Below, piece by piece: positions 1 through 7,902 of a stretch of DNA of 44,490 nt (position 1 is the stretch's first letter; each line of letters starts with the position of its first letter). Under the pieces are notes generated by a model, which worked only from the letters and a program-made list of their open reading frames with translations, made no database searches and had not been told where the DNA came from. The DNA comes from Nitrospirota bacterium (GTDB lineage: Bacteria; Nitrospirota; 9FT-COMBO-42-15; HDB-SIOI813): the NCBI GenBank assembly GCA_020846775.1, contig JADLDG010000053.1:1-44490 (forward strand), in the 5' to 3' direction. Position numbers and translations under genes: made by a program.

Positions 1-119
1 TCTCTCAGGATAGCAAGCAACAGATGCTCGGTCCCAAGGTAATCATTCTGATGCTTTTCAGCCTCTTCCCTTGCCAGGATAATGATTTTTCTTCCGCGGT
101 CAGTAAATCTTTCGAACAT
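1..119 (-). CDS. clpC: ClpC-type AAA+ protease ATPase, N-terminal fragment (gene runs off the window start)
   Basis: Only the first 39 codons are present, read on the minus strand from the ATG at 119. The peptide begins MFERFTDRGRKII and contains YLGTEHLLLAIL, which matches the first repeat of the Clp N domain (double Clp-N motif) of ClpC-type unfoldases. ClpC is a cytoplasmic AAA+ chaperone that feeds substrates to ClpP. A G-rich Shine-Dalgarno (GGGGGTG) lies just upstream of the start. ClpA and ClpB share the fold, but the MFERFTDR start is typical of ClpC. The ATPase domains are outside the window, so full length and integrity cannot be judged. Confidence 0.85.
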   Translation of the reverse strand, partial: MFERFTDRGRKIIILAREEAEKHQNDYLGTEHLLLAILR

Positions 120-162
120 TTGCACCCCCGCTAAAAAAGTTATAACCCTTGAATTTACTTTA

Positions 163-192
163 ATATTATCTTAGTATTCAAAGGGATGTCAA
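163..192 (-). promoter_or_regulatory. Sigma-70-type promoter for the clpC-like gene
   Basis: On the minus strand TTGACA (187-192) is followed by TAATAT (163-168) with an 18-nt spacer, or by ATAATA (164-169) with 17 nt. The predicted start near 157 gives a leader of about 38 nt before the ATG at 119. An imperfect inverted repeat (CCCTTGAAT / ATTCAAAGGG, 147-185) overlaps the promoter and could be an operator. This is inferred from sequence only. Confidence 0.6.
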
Positions 193-249
193 GTAACTTG
201 TAACCCTTCCGATGAACGCCGTAAATTAGTTACATGCCCAACTACATGC

Positions 250-284
250 TTGTCAACTTTATATAACCACTATCATGTTGACAA
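250..284. promoter_or_regulatory. Probable BirA (biotin repressor) operator
   Basis: A perfect inverted repeat TTGTCAAC (250-257) / GTTGACAA (277-284) with a 19-nt centre. It matches the known BirA operator pattern (TTGTnAAC...GTTnACAA) in sequence. The gap is slightly longer than the usual one, equivalent to 17 nt between 9-nt half-sites. The right half-site covers the -35 box of the biotin promoter, so holo-BirA binding would block RNA polymerase. Its position directly before bioB supports the assignment. Confidence 0.7.
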
Positions 285-306
285 TCAACAGTTCCTGTAA
301 TAATAT
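278..306 (+). promoter_or_regulatory. Sigma-70-type promoter of the biotin operon
   Basis: TTGACA at 278-283 and TAATAT at 301-306, separated by 17 nt. The -35 box is exact and the -10 is one base from consensus. The predicted transcription start is near 313, giving a leader of about 44 nt before bioB. The -35 lies inside the right arm of the BirA-like inverted repeat. Confidence 0.7.
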
Positions 307-356
307 TCGAGAATATATTTTGCAAGATTAATGCCTGTATCAATTTACGCATTTCT

Positions 357-1340
357 ATGAGAGAACAAATAGACACCATATGTGAAAAAGCCTTGTCGGG
401 CAAGGGGATAACGCATGATGAGGCTGAATTCATATTACAGATTGATAACAGCTGCCTGTCATACTTATTGGCATTGACAGAGAGGGTGCGTCAAACTTAC
501 AACGGCAGCAAAATAGAACTCTGCTCTGTGATTAATGCCCGGTCAGGAGGATGCAGTGAAGACTGTTCCTTTTGCACCCAATCTGTCTATGCTTCATCAG
601 ATGCAGCTACATACCCTCTTTTATCTTTGGATGTAATCCTGGAAGGTGCACGGTCGGCTAAGTCTAACGGGGCTGTAAAATTTTGTCTTGCCACAAGCGG
701 CGCCGGCATTACTAACAGCAGGGAACTGGATAGGCTTTGTGATGCTGCGAAAAAGATACGAACTGAAGTTGGTATCGAAGTCTGCGCGACTCTTGGGGCC
801 ATGTCCCTGGAGCAGATGATTGCAATGAAGGATGCAGGTTTGACACGTTTCCATCACAACCTCGAAACAGCAGAATCATATTTTCCGTCAATATGCACAA
901 CCCACACATACAGGGACAGGATTGAACAGGTTGCAGTCGCAAAGGAGGCCGGTCTGTCCACATGCAGCGGAGGGATATTCGGCATGGGGGAATCAATTGA
1001 ACAGAGGGTTGAGCTGGCATTTGCCCTGATGGAACTGGATGCAGATTCAGTGCCGGTAAATTTTCTTATGCCGCCCTCAGGCACTGCCCTGGGCCATATA
1101 ACACCCATTGAGCCTGCTGCTGCACTTAAAACAATTGCCATGCTCAGACTCCTGATGCCTGACAAGGAAATTCGGGTGTGCGGCGGGAGGATGACTGCAC
1201 TGCATGACCTTCATCCACTCATCTTTGCGAGCGGCGCCAATGGCATGATGATAGGAAATTATCTGACGAGGAGCGGCAGGGAACCTCATAAAGACCTGCA
1301 AATGTTAAAAGACCTGGGCCTGACAATTGAGTCTCTATAG
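357..1340 (+). CDS. bioB: Biotin synthase BioB
   Basis: BioB is a radical SAM enzyme that inserts sulfur into dethiobiotin, the last step of biotin synthesis, in the cytoplasm. The protein is 327 aa, usual for the family. The radical SAM cluster motif CxxxCxxC is at C66, C70 and C73 (GGCSEDCSFC), preceded by the family's INARSGG. Downstream the conserved FHHNLET and GGIFGMGE stretches are present. It is the first gene of the bioB-bioW-bioF-SDR-bioD operon and its end overlaps bioW by 14 nt. The ATG at 357 has no clear Shine-Dalgarno. It overlaps (ATGA) the stop of a 9-codon upstream reading frame starting at 331, so translational coupling is possible. Confidence 0.95.
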   Translation: MREQIDTICEKALSGKGITHDEAEFILQIDNSCLSYLLALTERVRQTYNGSKIELCSVINARSGGCSEDCSFCTQSVYASSDAATYPLLSLDVILEGARSAKSNGAVKFCLATSGAGITNSRELDRLCDAAKKIRTEVGIEVCATLGAMSLEQMIAMKDAGLTRFHHNLETAESYFPSICTTHTYRDRIEQVAVAKEAGLSTCSGGIFGMGESIEQRVELAFALMELDADSVPVNFLMPPSGTALGHITPIEPAAALKTIAMLRLLMPDKEIRVCGGRMTALHDLHPLIFASGANGMMIGNYLTRSGREPHKDLQMLKDLGLTIESL

Positions 1341-2091
1341 CGTTCGAATGCGTGCCTCATTAAATGACGGGCATATGTCCGGAGCTGAACGTCTTGTGAA
1401 TGGGGATTTTGTGCAGGTAATTCCTGAACTGTTGCATCAGTCTATATCCTCTTATAACATGCCTGACAGTATCATTTTTTCTGTAGATACAATTGACCCT
1501 TCATCTGTTGTATATACTCCACCTCTCACTATAGGAACGATTAATTCATCACGACCTGAAGAAGCAGCAGCGATATCTTCTGACATCCTCAACATGAATG
1601 GAGTATCCTCTCCCGCAATTGAGAGGGCGTTTTATCTGCTCAGCACTGGTCCTTCTCCAGACCGCAGAAATATGCGGGGAGCAATCATCATGGACGCAGC
1701 GACAGGAGAGCGGGTGGAACCAGATTCATCAAGGGGTGTCAGGGTTACACGTGCTGACTTCACCAGTGATGAAAGGCTCTCGATAATAAAAAGTCTGATG
1801 GAAGAGGGTATCTTTCACAGAAGGGTTATGGATGCACTTGCCATTGCTACTAAGGTTGCGGTTAGAAATGAATCAGTTGCTGAGCTATGCTGGTCTGATG
1901 ATCCTGAATATACTACCGGATACGTTGCCTCACGAAATAGCGGATATATGCGTATGACTAACATGAAGAAGAGAGGGAACATGATAGGCGGAAGGGTATT
2001 CTTTGTAAACCTTCAGGGATTTAATTTGCAAGAATATATATATTATCTTGAAAAACAACCAGTGATAATAGGTGGAAGGGTTACTCCTTAA
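1327..2091 (+). CDS. bioW: 6-carboxyhexanoate--CoA ligase (pimeloyl-CoA synthetase) BioW
   Basis: BioW activates pimelate with ATP and CoA to pimeloyl-CoA, the first committed substrate for BioF. The 254-aa protein opens with YSVRMRAS followed by HMSGAER, the N-terminal signature of BioW, and its length is typical. The start is a TTG at 1327 overlapping the bioB end. An ATG at 1348 would cut off the conserved SVRMRAS segment and is less likely. The gene implies that free pimelate is the precursor in this organism; no bioC or bioH is seen in the window. The biotin-operon context makes the call secure. Confidence 0.92.
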   Translation: MSLYSVRMRASLNDGHMSGAERLVNGDFVQVIPELLHQSISSYNMPDSIIFSVDTIDPSSVVYTPPLTIGTINSSRPEEAAAISSDILNMNGVSSPAIERAFYLLSTGPSPDRRNMRGAIIMDAATGERVEPDSSRGVRVTRADFTSDERLSIIKSLMEEGIFHRRVMDALAIATKVAVRNESVAELCWSDDPEYTTGYVASRNSGYMRMTNMKKRGNMIGGRVFFVNLQGFNLQEYIYYLEKQPVIIGGRVTP

Positions 2092-2095
2092 CCTG

Positions 2096-3286
2096 ATGAA
2101 CATTGATAACGAATTACTTCATGAATTAAGAGAGCTAAAAGATTCACATCTCCTTAGAGTGCTTAAGAGGGTTGACTCAGCTCAATCATCAAGGATCATA
2201 ATAGAGGGAAAAGAGTATATTAACCTCTGCTCCAACGACTACCTTGGACTTGCGGATCACCCCTCATTAAAAGAGGCAGTTATTGAATCAGTGAAGAAGT
2301 ATGGAACCGGAGCAGGGGCTTCAAGGCTTGTATCGGGCAATATGGAATTACATGAGACACTCGAGGGCGCCACTGCACAATTTAAGGGGACTGAAGATGC
2401 TCTTCTGTTTAATTCAGGATACATGGCTAACACAGGCATTATCCAGGCCCTTGCCTCAGAAGGGGATGCAATTTTCAGCGATGAATTAAACCATGCAAGC
2501 ATAATTGACGGATGCAGGCTGAGCAAGGCGAAGGTATTTATCTACAGACACAAGGATGCAGGGCATCTCAGGTCATTGATTATGCAAACTACTGAGAAGG
2601 GAAACAGGGCTTACAGAAGGAGAATTGCAGTTACTGAAAGCGTCTTCAGTATGGACGGTGATATAGTACCATTAAATGATATAGTAAAGGTGATTGAAGA
2701 GTTTGAAGGCATACTTATAGTTGACGATGCACATGCAACTGGTGTCCTCGGGCGTTCCGGCCGGGGTTCATTTGAACACTTCGGGGTCAACAACAGTTCT
2801 CATATACAGATGGGAACATACGGCAAGGCCCTTGGTTCGTTTGGGGCGTATGCTGCAGGAACCTCACTGTTGAAAAACTACCTTATAAATAAAGCGAGGA
2901 CTTTTATTTATACTACTGCCCTGCCTCCTTCTGTCATGGCTGCGTCAATAGCAGCATTAAGAATACTCCAAAATGATGAAGAATTACTTGAAGTACTTTG
3001 GGTAACCACACGTTTATTCAGGGATGGGCTCTCGGCACTAGGTTATAATACCATGCAGAGTGAAACACCGATCATTCCTATTTACGTCGGTGATACGGAA
3101 AAGGCTCTTAGGTTTTCACAGAGATTATTTGATGAAGGTATATACGCTGCGCCGATACGTCCTCCAACAGTACCGGAAGGGGGTTGCAGGATAAGGACAA
3201 CTGTAACAGCGGCACACAGCCTTGAAGATATTGAACGCAGTATTGAAGTGTTTAAAAATGTCGGAAGAGAGTTAGGATTAATCTGA
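2096..3286 (+). CDS. bioF: 8-amino-7-oxononanoate synthase BioF
   Basis: BioF is a PLP enzyme that condenses pimeloyl-CoA with alanine to 8-amino-7-oxononanoate. The conserved LCSNDYLGL segment is near the N-terminus, and HATGVLG (aspartate and histidine that contact PLP) lies near residue 213. The PLP lysine is K244 in TYGKALG. The length is 396 aa from the ATG at 2096, chosen because it sits 4 nt after the bioW stop. A GTG at 2072 would add 8 residues and overlap bioW. Regions AGASRLVSGN and FNSGYMAN are intact. Alpha-oxoamine synthases such as Kbl and HemA share the fold, but the operon fixes the role. No bioA (DAPA aminotransferase) is visible here, so that step must be encoded elsewhere. 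Confidence 0.93.
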   Translation: MNIDNELLHELRELKDSHLLRVLKRVDSAQSSRIIIEGKEYINLCSNDYLGLADHPSLKEAVIESVKKYGTGAGASRLVSGNMELHETLEGATAQFKGTEDALLFNSGYMANTGIIQALASEGDAIFSDELNHASIIDGCRLSKAKVFIYRHKDAGHLRSLIMQTTEKGNRAYRRRIAVTESVFSMDGDIVPLNDIVKVIEEFEGILIVDDAHATGVLGRSGRGSFEHFGVNNSSHIQMGTYGKALGSFGAYAAGTSLLKNYLINKARTFIYTTALPPSVMAASIAALRILQNDEELLEVLWVTTRLFRDGLSALGYNTMQSETPIIPIYVGDTEKALRFSQRLFDEGIYAAPIRPPTVPEGGCRIRTTVTAAHSLEDIERSIEVFKNVGRELGLI

Positions 3287-3309
3287 TATAAGACAGCAGG
3301 TATTCTCTG

Positions 3310-4035
3310 GTGAAAAAGGTTGCTATCATAACAGGCGCCTCAGGCGGGCTCGGACATGCACTATCATTAAGGTTTACTGAAGGCGGGTTTGCTGTTGCCG
3401 TTCATTATTATCAAAATAAAAAGGCCGCTGATGAATTGGTCAGCATGGTCAGGTCAAATGGCGGCGAGGCCGGACTTTTCTATTGTGATGTAAGATCTTC
3501 AGGTGATGTAACATCCATGATTGATATGATTGCTGAAAGATGGGGCAATATTGATGTATTGATTAATAACGCTGCTATTAGCATAGACAATCTTCTTATC
3601 AGAACAGATCAGGCAGAATGGGAAAACATTATCGCCACTAATCTCACAGGTTCATTTTATACAATAAGGGCAGTTTCAAAATATATGATGAAGAAAAAAA
3701 AGGGACATATCATTAATATTTCATCATTGGTGGGGTTAAAAGGACATGCAGGGCAATGTGCATATTCATCAGCAAAGGCCGGTCTGATCGGATTAACAAA
3801 GTCAACAGCACTGGAACTGGGAAGATTCAATATATATGTTAATGCGATCCTTCCAGGCTTCATGAAAACAGCTATGACAGAGTCAATACCTGAACAGGAC
3901 CGGGATAGTATCATTAATTCCAATGCACTTATGATGTCACAGGACATCAGCGAGGTTGCTGAGTTTGTTTATCACCTGTCTAACATGACCCGGATCTCCG
4001 GGCAGGTCTTTAATACTGACAGCAGGATATTATGA
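3310..4035 (+). CDS. FabG-like short-chain dehydrogenase/reductase within the biotin operon
   Basis: A 241-aa classical SDR. It has the NAD(P)-binding TGASGGLG at 8-15, NNAA at 86-89, catalytic N111, S138/S139, and YSSAK with Y152 and K156. The closest functional family is FabG (3-oxoacyl-ACP reductase). It starts at GTG 3310, 23 nt after bioF, and lies between bioF and bioD on the same strand. The position suggests a role in making or adapting the pimelate precursor, or a paralogous fatty-acid reductase carried with the operon; this is inference. The C-terminus (SGQVFNTDSRIL) differs from the usual FabG ending (GQ-hydrophobic-DGG). No specific biotin role can be proven from sequence. Confidence 0.85.
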   Translation: MKKVAIITGASGGLGHALSLRFTEGGFAVAVHYYQNKKAADELVSMVRSNGGEAGLFYCDVRSSGDVTSMIDMIAERWGNIDVLINNAAISIDNLLIRTDQAEWENIIATNLTGSFYTIRAVSKYMMKKKKGHIINISSLVGLKGHAGQCAYSSAKAGLIGLTKSTALELGRFNIYVNAILPGFMKTAMTESIPEQDRDSIINSNALMMSQDISEVAEFVYHLSNMTRISGQVFNTDSRIL

Positions 4036-4041
4036 GAAGCA

Positions 4042-4062
4042 ATGAGCAATGAGTAATGAGTA
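4042..4062. repeat. 7-bp tandem repeat carrying successive start codons before bioD
   Basis: Three 7-bp units (ATGAGCA, ATGAGTA, ATGAGTA) begin at 4042, 4049 and 4056. Each unit carries an ATG in a different frame. The first two frames stop after four codons, and the third is the bioD start. The array sits between the SDR stop (4035) and bioD. Confidence 0.75.
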
Positions 4063-4784
4063 AGGGGGAAAAGACTCGGGGGATCTTTATAACCGGCACC
4101 GGCACTGGCGTTGGTAAGACGGTTGTGGCCGCTGGCATAGCAGCTGCATTGAGGGTAAGGGACATCAGTGTAGGGGTCATGAAGCCTGTACACACGGGGT
4201 GCATGCTCGATAACGAGCGGCTTGTACCTGAAGACTCACTCTTCCTCGCCAGGGCCGCAGGGTCTAAAGATTCCGAAGAGCTGATCACTCCTTTCATGTT
4301 TAAAGAACCGGCGGCGCCATACGCGGCGGCAAGAGAACATAATATAGTCATAGATATCAACAAAATCGCAGACTGTTTCAACGAACTATGCAGAAGACAT
4401 GATTATGTTATTGTTGAGGGGATCGGGGGCGTACTTGTTCCTGTTACAAAAGACTTCTTTGTTGCAGACCTTATCAAGCTGCTCAATATACCTGTAATAT
4501 TGGTAACAAGACCCGATCTCGGTTCCATTAATCACACGATGCTGTCCATACACTGTCTGAAGACGAAAAAGATTAATTTAAGCGGCATTGTCATAAGTAA
4601 TTGCAGGGCTGGGAGCGGCAATTTTGCAGAAAAAACCTTCCAGGATACAATAGAAACCCTATCTGACATTCCCGTGATTGGGACATTGCCTTACATAACA
4701 GATTTAAATATGCTGATCTGTTCAGACGCCATGAAGTCCCCTGATCTTTTCCTTAAGATTGCGGACACTCTTTTTGATATCTGA
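4056..4784 (+). CDS. bioD: Dethiobiotin synthetase BioD
   Basis: BioD closes the ureido ring of dethiobiotin from 7,8-diaminopelargonic acid, CO2 and ATP. The P-loop GTGTGVGKT is at 14-22. MKPVHTG holds the conserved lysine K43, EPAAPYAAA follows at 84-92, and VEGIGGVLVPV holds E121. At 242 aa it is slightly longer than average. The start is the third ATG of a short tandem repeat; its Shine-Dalgarno is poor, and a G-rich AAGGGGG lies just inside the gene. It is the last gene of the operon and its end overlaps the convergent thiE by 63 bp, leaving no room for a separate terminator. Confidence 0.93.
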   Translation: MSKGEKTRGIFITGTGTGVGKTVVAAGIAAALRVRDISVGVMKPVHTGCMLDNERLVPEDSLFLARAAGSKDSEELITPFMFKEPAAPYAAAREHNIVIDINKIADCFNELCRRHDYVIVEGIGGVLVPVTKDFFVADLIKLLNIPVILVTRPDLGSINHTMLSIHCLKTKKINLSGIVISNCRAGSGNFAEKTFQDTIETLSDIPVIGTLPYITDLNMLICSDAMKSPDLFLKIADTLFDI

Positions 4785-5351
4785 CGATGAAAGGATGGCT
4801 GATATTACTGCAGCTCCATCAGCGCCGCATCTTATTACATCCTGAATATTTTCATTACTGATACCGCCAATTGCAATTAATGGAATGGAGATGGCATTCC
4901 TGACCCTGCGTATTACCCCGGGACCGAGTGGCTCTGTAACCATCTTCGTACCAGAGTTGAATATGGGACCAAGACCAATATAGTTTATACCGGAAGATCC
5001 GGCCTCCATTGCCTCATTATAGCTGTGTGTAGAGAGGCCGATGATCTTGTCCTCTCCCAGTATCCGCCTTGCTACATGAACAGGGATGTCATCCTGTCCG
5101 AGATGAACGCCATCCGCATCAACTGCAAGGGCAAGGGCAGGGTCGTCATTTATAATAAATGGGATCCCTGTACCTGATGTGAGGTTACGCAGCCTTTTTG
5201 CCGTGCATAATGCATCCTTTTTGGGCAATCCCTTCTCTCTGTATTGTAATACATCAATGCCTGCATCAATAGCATCAGCAGCTATGGATATAATGTCCCT
5301 GGCTGTATATTGCTGATCAAGGATAAGGTATATGCCTTTAATCCGGTTCAC
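4722..5351 (-). CDS. thiE: Thiamine-phosphate synthase ThiE
   Basis: ThiE joins HMP-pyrophosphate and thiazole phosphate to thiamine phosphate. Motifs in order: QYREK (36-40), IINDD (66-70), HLGQDD (83-88), GLGPIF (126-131), and a late IGGI phosphate-binding loop. The start chosen is GTG at 5351, giving 209 aa, the usual family length. The frame stays open upstream to 5441, but that extension is repeat DNA and has no family similarity. GAAAGG lies 9 nt before the GTG and is itself part of the repeat. It is the last gene after accC on the minus strand and converges with bioD. TenI-type paralogues are possible but the active-site set looks complete. Confidence 0.88.
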   Translation of the reverse strand: MNRIKGIYLILDQQYTARDIISIAADAIDAGIDVLQYREKGLPKKDALCTAKRLRNLTSGTGIPFIINDDPALALAVDADGVHLGQDDIPVHVARRILGEDKIIGLSTHSYNEAMEAGSSGINYIGLGPIFNSGTKMVTEPLGPGVIRRVRNAISIPLIAIGGISNENIQDVIRCGADGAAVISAILSSSDIKKSVRNLKEKIRGLHGV

Positions 5352-5433
5352 TCGAAATGGCCTTTCAAATCCCCCCTGACCCCCCTTTTCTAAAGTGGGG
5401 TAACTAATTTCTCCCTTTGAAAATTGGGGATTA
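5347..5433. repeat. Dispersed palindromic repeat, copy A
   Basis: About 85 bp matching 32308-32393 at roughly 90% identity (one 1-bp gap, a few substitutions; aligned by eye). It contains C-runs and G-runs forming nested inverted repeats (CCCCCCTTTTC, then AAAGTGGGG, then CTCCCTTTG, then TTGGGGATTA). It fills the accC-thiE junction. Its left edge supplies, on the minus strand, GAAAGG, 9 nt, then the GTG start of thiE. See copy B for the same arrangement. Confidence 0.85.
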
Positions 5434-5437
5434 CGGT

Positions 5438-6784
5438 TCAACGCTTAGAGGTAAAAAGATGTTCAACCAAATTGGTAGAGTATTTACCTGCCCTGAACTC
5501 CCGGCTTTTCAGGACCATTTTGTGGAATGGAATCGTAGTCTTGATACCTTCAATCACGTACTCATCAAGAGCGCGGCACATTTTGTCAATGGCCTCTTCC
5601 CTGTCTTCACCGTAGGCTATAAGCTTTGCTATGACAGAGTCGTAGTACTGAGGTACAGTATAGCCGGCATACGCCGCAGAATCTACCCTTATACCAGGGC
5701 CTCCAGGTACACAGTACGCTGTTATAAGACCGGGAGACGGTGTGAATTTCTCTGAATCCTCCGCGTTAATCCTGCACTCAATGCTGTGTCCCTTGATCCG
5801 TATGTCCTTTTGTGAATATCGTATTTTCTCACCTGCAGCTATCCTTATCTGCTCTTTAATGAGGTCTACACCCGTCACCATCTCGGTTATTGGATGCTCC
5901 ACCTGTATTCTGGTATTCATTTCCATGAAATAATAATTATTCTGATCATCTACAAGAAACTCTATCGTACCAGCGCTTACGTAATTTACAAACTTTACGG
6001 CCTTTAAAGCCACTTCTCCCATCTTCTTCCTCATCTTCTCATCAACCACAGGTGAGGGAGCTTCTTCGATCAGCTTCTGGTGTCTTCGCTGGACCGAGCA
6101 GTCTCTCTCTCCAAGATGAATGGCATTGCCTGAACTGTCCCCAAGCACCTGAACCTCTATATGTTTGGGGTTATTAAAGAACTTTTCAATATACACATCG
6201 TCGCTGCCGAATGACGCCTTTGCCTCTGCCCGGGCCATCAGAAATGTATTCACCAGTTCCTGTTCCTTGTGAACGACACGCATCCCCCTGCCGCCGCCGC
6301 CTGCTACCGCCTTTATTATTACAGGGAATCCAATCTCTTTAACAACATCCAGAGCATCTTTCTCTGTAGCGACAACGCCGCGGCTGCCAGGCATAATAGG
6401 AACACCGCATTTCGTCATCGTCTCCTTGGCCTTTGCCTTATCTCCCATAAGGGCAATATTGTCAGGAGTCGGGCCTATAAATACAATACCGGCTGCTTCA
6501 CATGCCTCAGCAAAATGGGCATTCTCAGCAAGAAAACCATAACCGGGGTGTATGGCCTCTGCATCAGTTATTTCTGCCGCACTCAGGATGTTAGGGATAT
6601 TCCTGTAACTCTGCGCACTATCTGCCGGGCCGACACATACCCTCTCATCGGCAAATCTTGCATGGAGGGCGGTCTCATCAGCAGTGGAATAGATCGCCAC
6701 GGTCTTTATCCCGAGCTCTTTACATGCGCGAATTATACGGAGGGCAATCTCCCCGCGGTTTGCTATAAGAATTTTGTGGAACAT
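5438..6784 (-). CDS. accC: Acetyl-CoA carboxylase, biotin carboxylase subunit AccC
   Basis: AccC carboxylates the biotin on AccB using ATP and bicarbonate, the first half of malonyl-CoA formation. The 448-aa protein has the N-terminal domain start ([13 protein letters not shown]), an ATP-grasp domain with the glycine loop GGGGRGM at 162-168, [12 protein letters not shown] at 226-237, and the catalytic TRIQVEHP at 291-298. Length is typical of free-standing AccC. The gene begins 2 nt after accB. The biotin-carboxylase subunit of a pyruvate carboxylase would look similar, but pairing with accB and efp supports AccC. Confidence 0.94.
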   Translation of the reverse strand: MFHKILIANRGEIALRIIRACKELGIKTVAIYSTADETALHARFADERVCVGPADSAQSYRNIPNILSAAEITDAEAIHPGYGFLAENAHFAEACEAAGIVFIGPTPDNIALMGDKAKAKETMTKCGVPIMPGSRGVVATEKDALDVVKEIGFPVIIKAVAGGGGRGMRVVHKEQELVNTFLMARAEAKASFGSDDVYIEKFFNNPKHIEVQVLGDSSGNAIHLGERDCSVQRRHQKLIEEAPSPVVDEKMRKKMGEVALKAVKFVNYVSAGTIEFLVDDQNNYYFMEMNTRIQVEHPITEMVTGVDLIKEQIRIAAGEKIRYSQKDIRIKGHSIECRINAEDSEKFTPSPGLITAYCVPGGPGIRVDSAAYAGYTVPQYYDSVIAKLIAYGEDREEAIDKMCRALDEYVIEGIKTTIPFHKMVLKSREFRAGKYSTNLVEHLFTSKR

Positions 6785-6786
6785 AA

Positions 6787-7269
6787 TTATAAAGGCTCTA
6801 TCTTAAAAAGTGCCTTTCCATACTCAACAGGCTGGGAATCTTCCACCAATGCCTCCACGATCTTTCCATCTATCTCTGCCTCAATCTCATTCATTAACTT
6901 CATGGCCTCAACTATGCAGAGTATCTGACCCTTCTTGACCACATCACCTACGTTAACATATGATTCTCCACCAGGAGTAGGTGACCTGAAAAATGTCCCT
7001 ACAATGGGGGACCGTACCGTAAAATATTTATCATCAACCACTTCTGTAGTAATGGTCTGAGCGCCCTTATTTACGGGTAAGGCCGGAATAGATGCAGTTA
7101 ATGTTTCGTGAATTCTTCTCGGGCTGTATATACTCTGTGGTGATAATTTCTTTATCCTGACCCTGGTCCCCTCTTTTTCAATCTCCAGTTCCGAGATGTC
7201 TGAATCTTTAAGAAACTCAGAAAGATCCCTGAGATAATCAAGATCAACCAACGACTTTTTCTTTTTCAT
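6787..7269 (-). CDS. accB: Biotin carboxyl carrier protein AccB
   Basis: This is the 160-aa carrier subunit of acetyl-CoA carboxylase. The N-terminal region is variable. The C-terminal biotinyl domain (about 83-160) contains [10 protein letters not shown] with the acceptor lysine K124. The 'thumb' region (about 92-100, [12 protein letters not shown]) typical of true AccB is present. The start overlaps efp by 4 nt, and accC follows 2 nt after its stop. BirA, encoded elsewhere, would attach biotin made by the bio operon at the start of this window. Confidence 0.95.
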   Translation of the reverse strand: MKKKKSLVDLDYLRDLSEFLKDSDISELEIEKEGTRVRIKKLSPQSIYSPRRIHETLTASIPALPVNKGAQTITTEVVDDKYFTVRSPIVGTFFRSPTPGGESYVNVGDVVKKGQILCIVEAMKLMNEIEAEIDGKIVEALVEDSQPVEYGKALFKIEPL

Positions 7270-7826
7270 TTCACCCTTTCAAGAAATGTCCCTGTTCTGG
7301 TATCTACCTTAATCATATCTCCTTCATTCAGGTATAAAGGAACCTTGACTACTGCCCCGGTTTCAAGGTAAGCAGGCTTTGTCCCCCCCGTGGCAGTATC
7401 TCCCCTTATGCCCGGGTCTGTCCTGACAATAGTAAGTTCAACTGATATAGGCAGATCAATACCAATAGGGTCACCATTAAAATATAAAATGTTCAGCATC
7501 ATATTCTCTTTGAGATAATTTTTACTGTCACCGAGCTGATCTTCCCGAACAAACAACTGTTCGTATGAATTTACATCCATAAACCAGTACTGACCCTCAG
7601 TGCAATAGAGGTATTGCACCTCCTTTTCCTCCAGGTTAGGTTCATCAAGTTTTTCATTAATTCTATATGTCCTCTCGATAACACTCCCGCTTTTAAGGCT
7701 TTTTAATTTGGTCCGGCAAAATGCCCCGCCTTTTGCCGGTTTAACATGCTGGGCCTCTATGACTTTGTATGGCTCTCGATCTATCTCCACCTTGTGTCCA
7801 TTTCTCAAATCACCAACAACTATCAC
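7266..7826 (-). CDS. efp: Translation elongation factor P
   Basis: EF-P relieves ribosome stalling at polyproline stretches. It is 186 aa with the three beta-barrel domains expected: an N-terminal KOW-like domain, then two OB domains ending GDxIKVDTRTGxFLERV. The loop that enters the peptidyl transferase centre reads KPAKGGAF with K32 at the tip, where many EF-Ps have PGKG. The tip lysine is kept, so lysylation or another modification is possible, but no modifying enzyme is in the window. The start is GTG at 7826, chosen because AAGGAGG sits 6 nt upstream. It precedes accB-accC, a common linkage. Confidence 0.95.
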   Translation of the reverse strand: MIVVGDLRNGHKVEIDREPYKVIEAQHVKPAKGGAFCRTKLKSLKSGSVIERTYRINEKLDEPNLEEKEVQYLYCTEGQYWFMDVNSYEQLFVREDQLGDSKNYLKENMMLNILYFNGDPIGIDLPISVELTIVRTDPGIRGDTATGGTKPAYLETGAVVKVPLYLNEGDMIKVDTRTGTFLERVK

Positions 7827-7902
7827 ATTTACCTCCTTATTGTATCGCTCTACAGCAGGGAAACCCCATTACTGTATACTCCTGCTGTTATCTGCTGCAT
7901 TC

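Noticed and set aside
5352-5441. N-terminal extension of thiE by 30 residues
   Set aside because: The extension is encoded by the palindromic repeat, overlaps accC, and has no ThiE similarity; GTG 5351 gives the usual family length.
6269-6928. 219-codon plus-strand open frame
   Set aside because: It lies antisense to accC and accB, which are clearly conserved; composition is not protein-like.
7852-7888. Terminator between aroQ and efp
   Set aside because: The 8-bp inverted repeat has a 21-nt loop and no following T-run on either strand.
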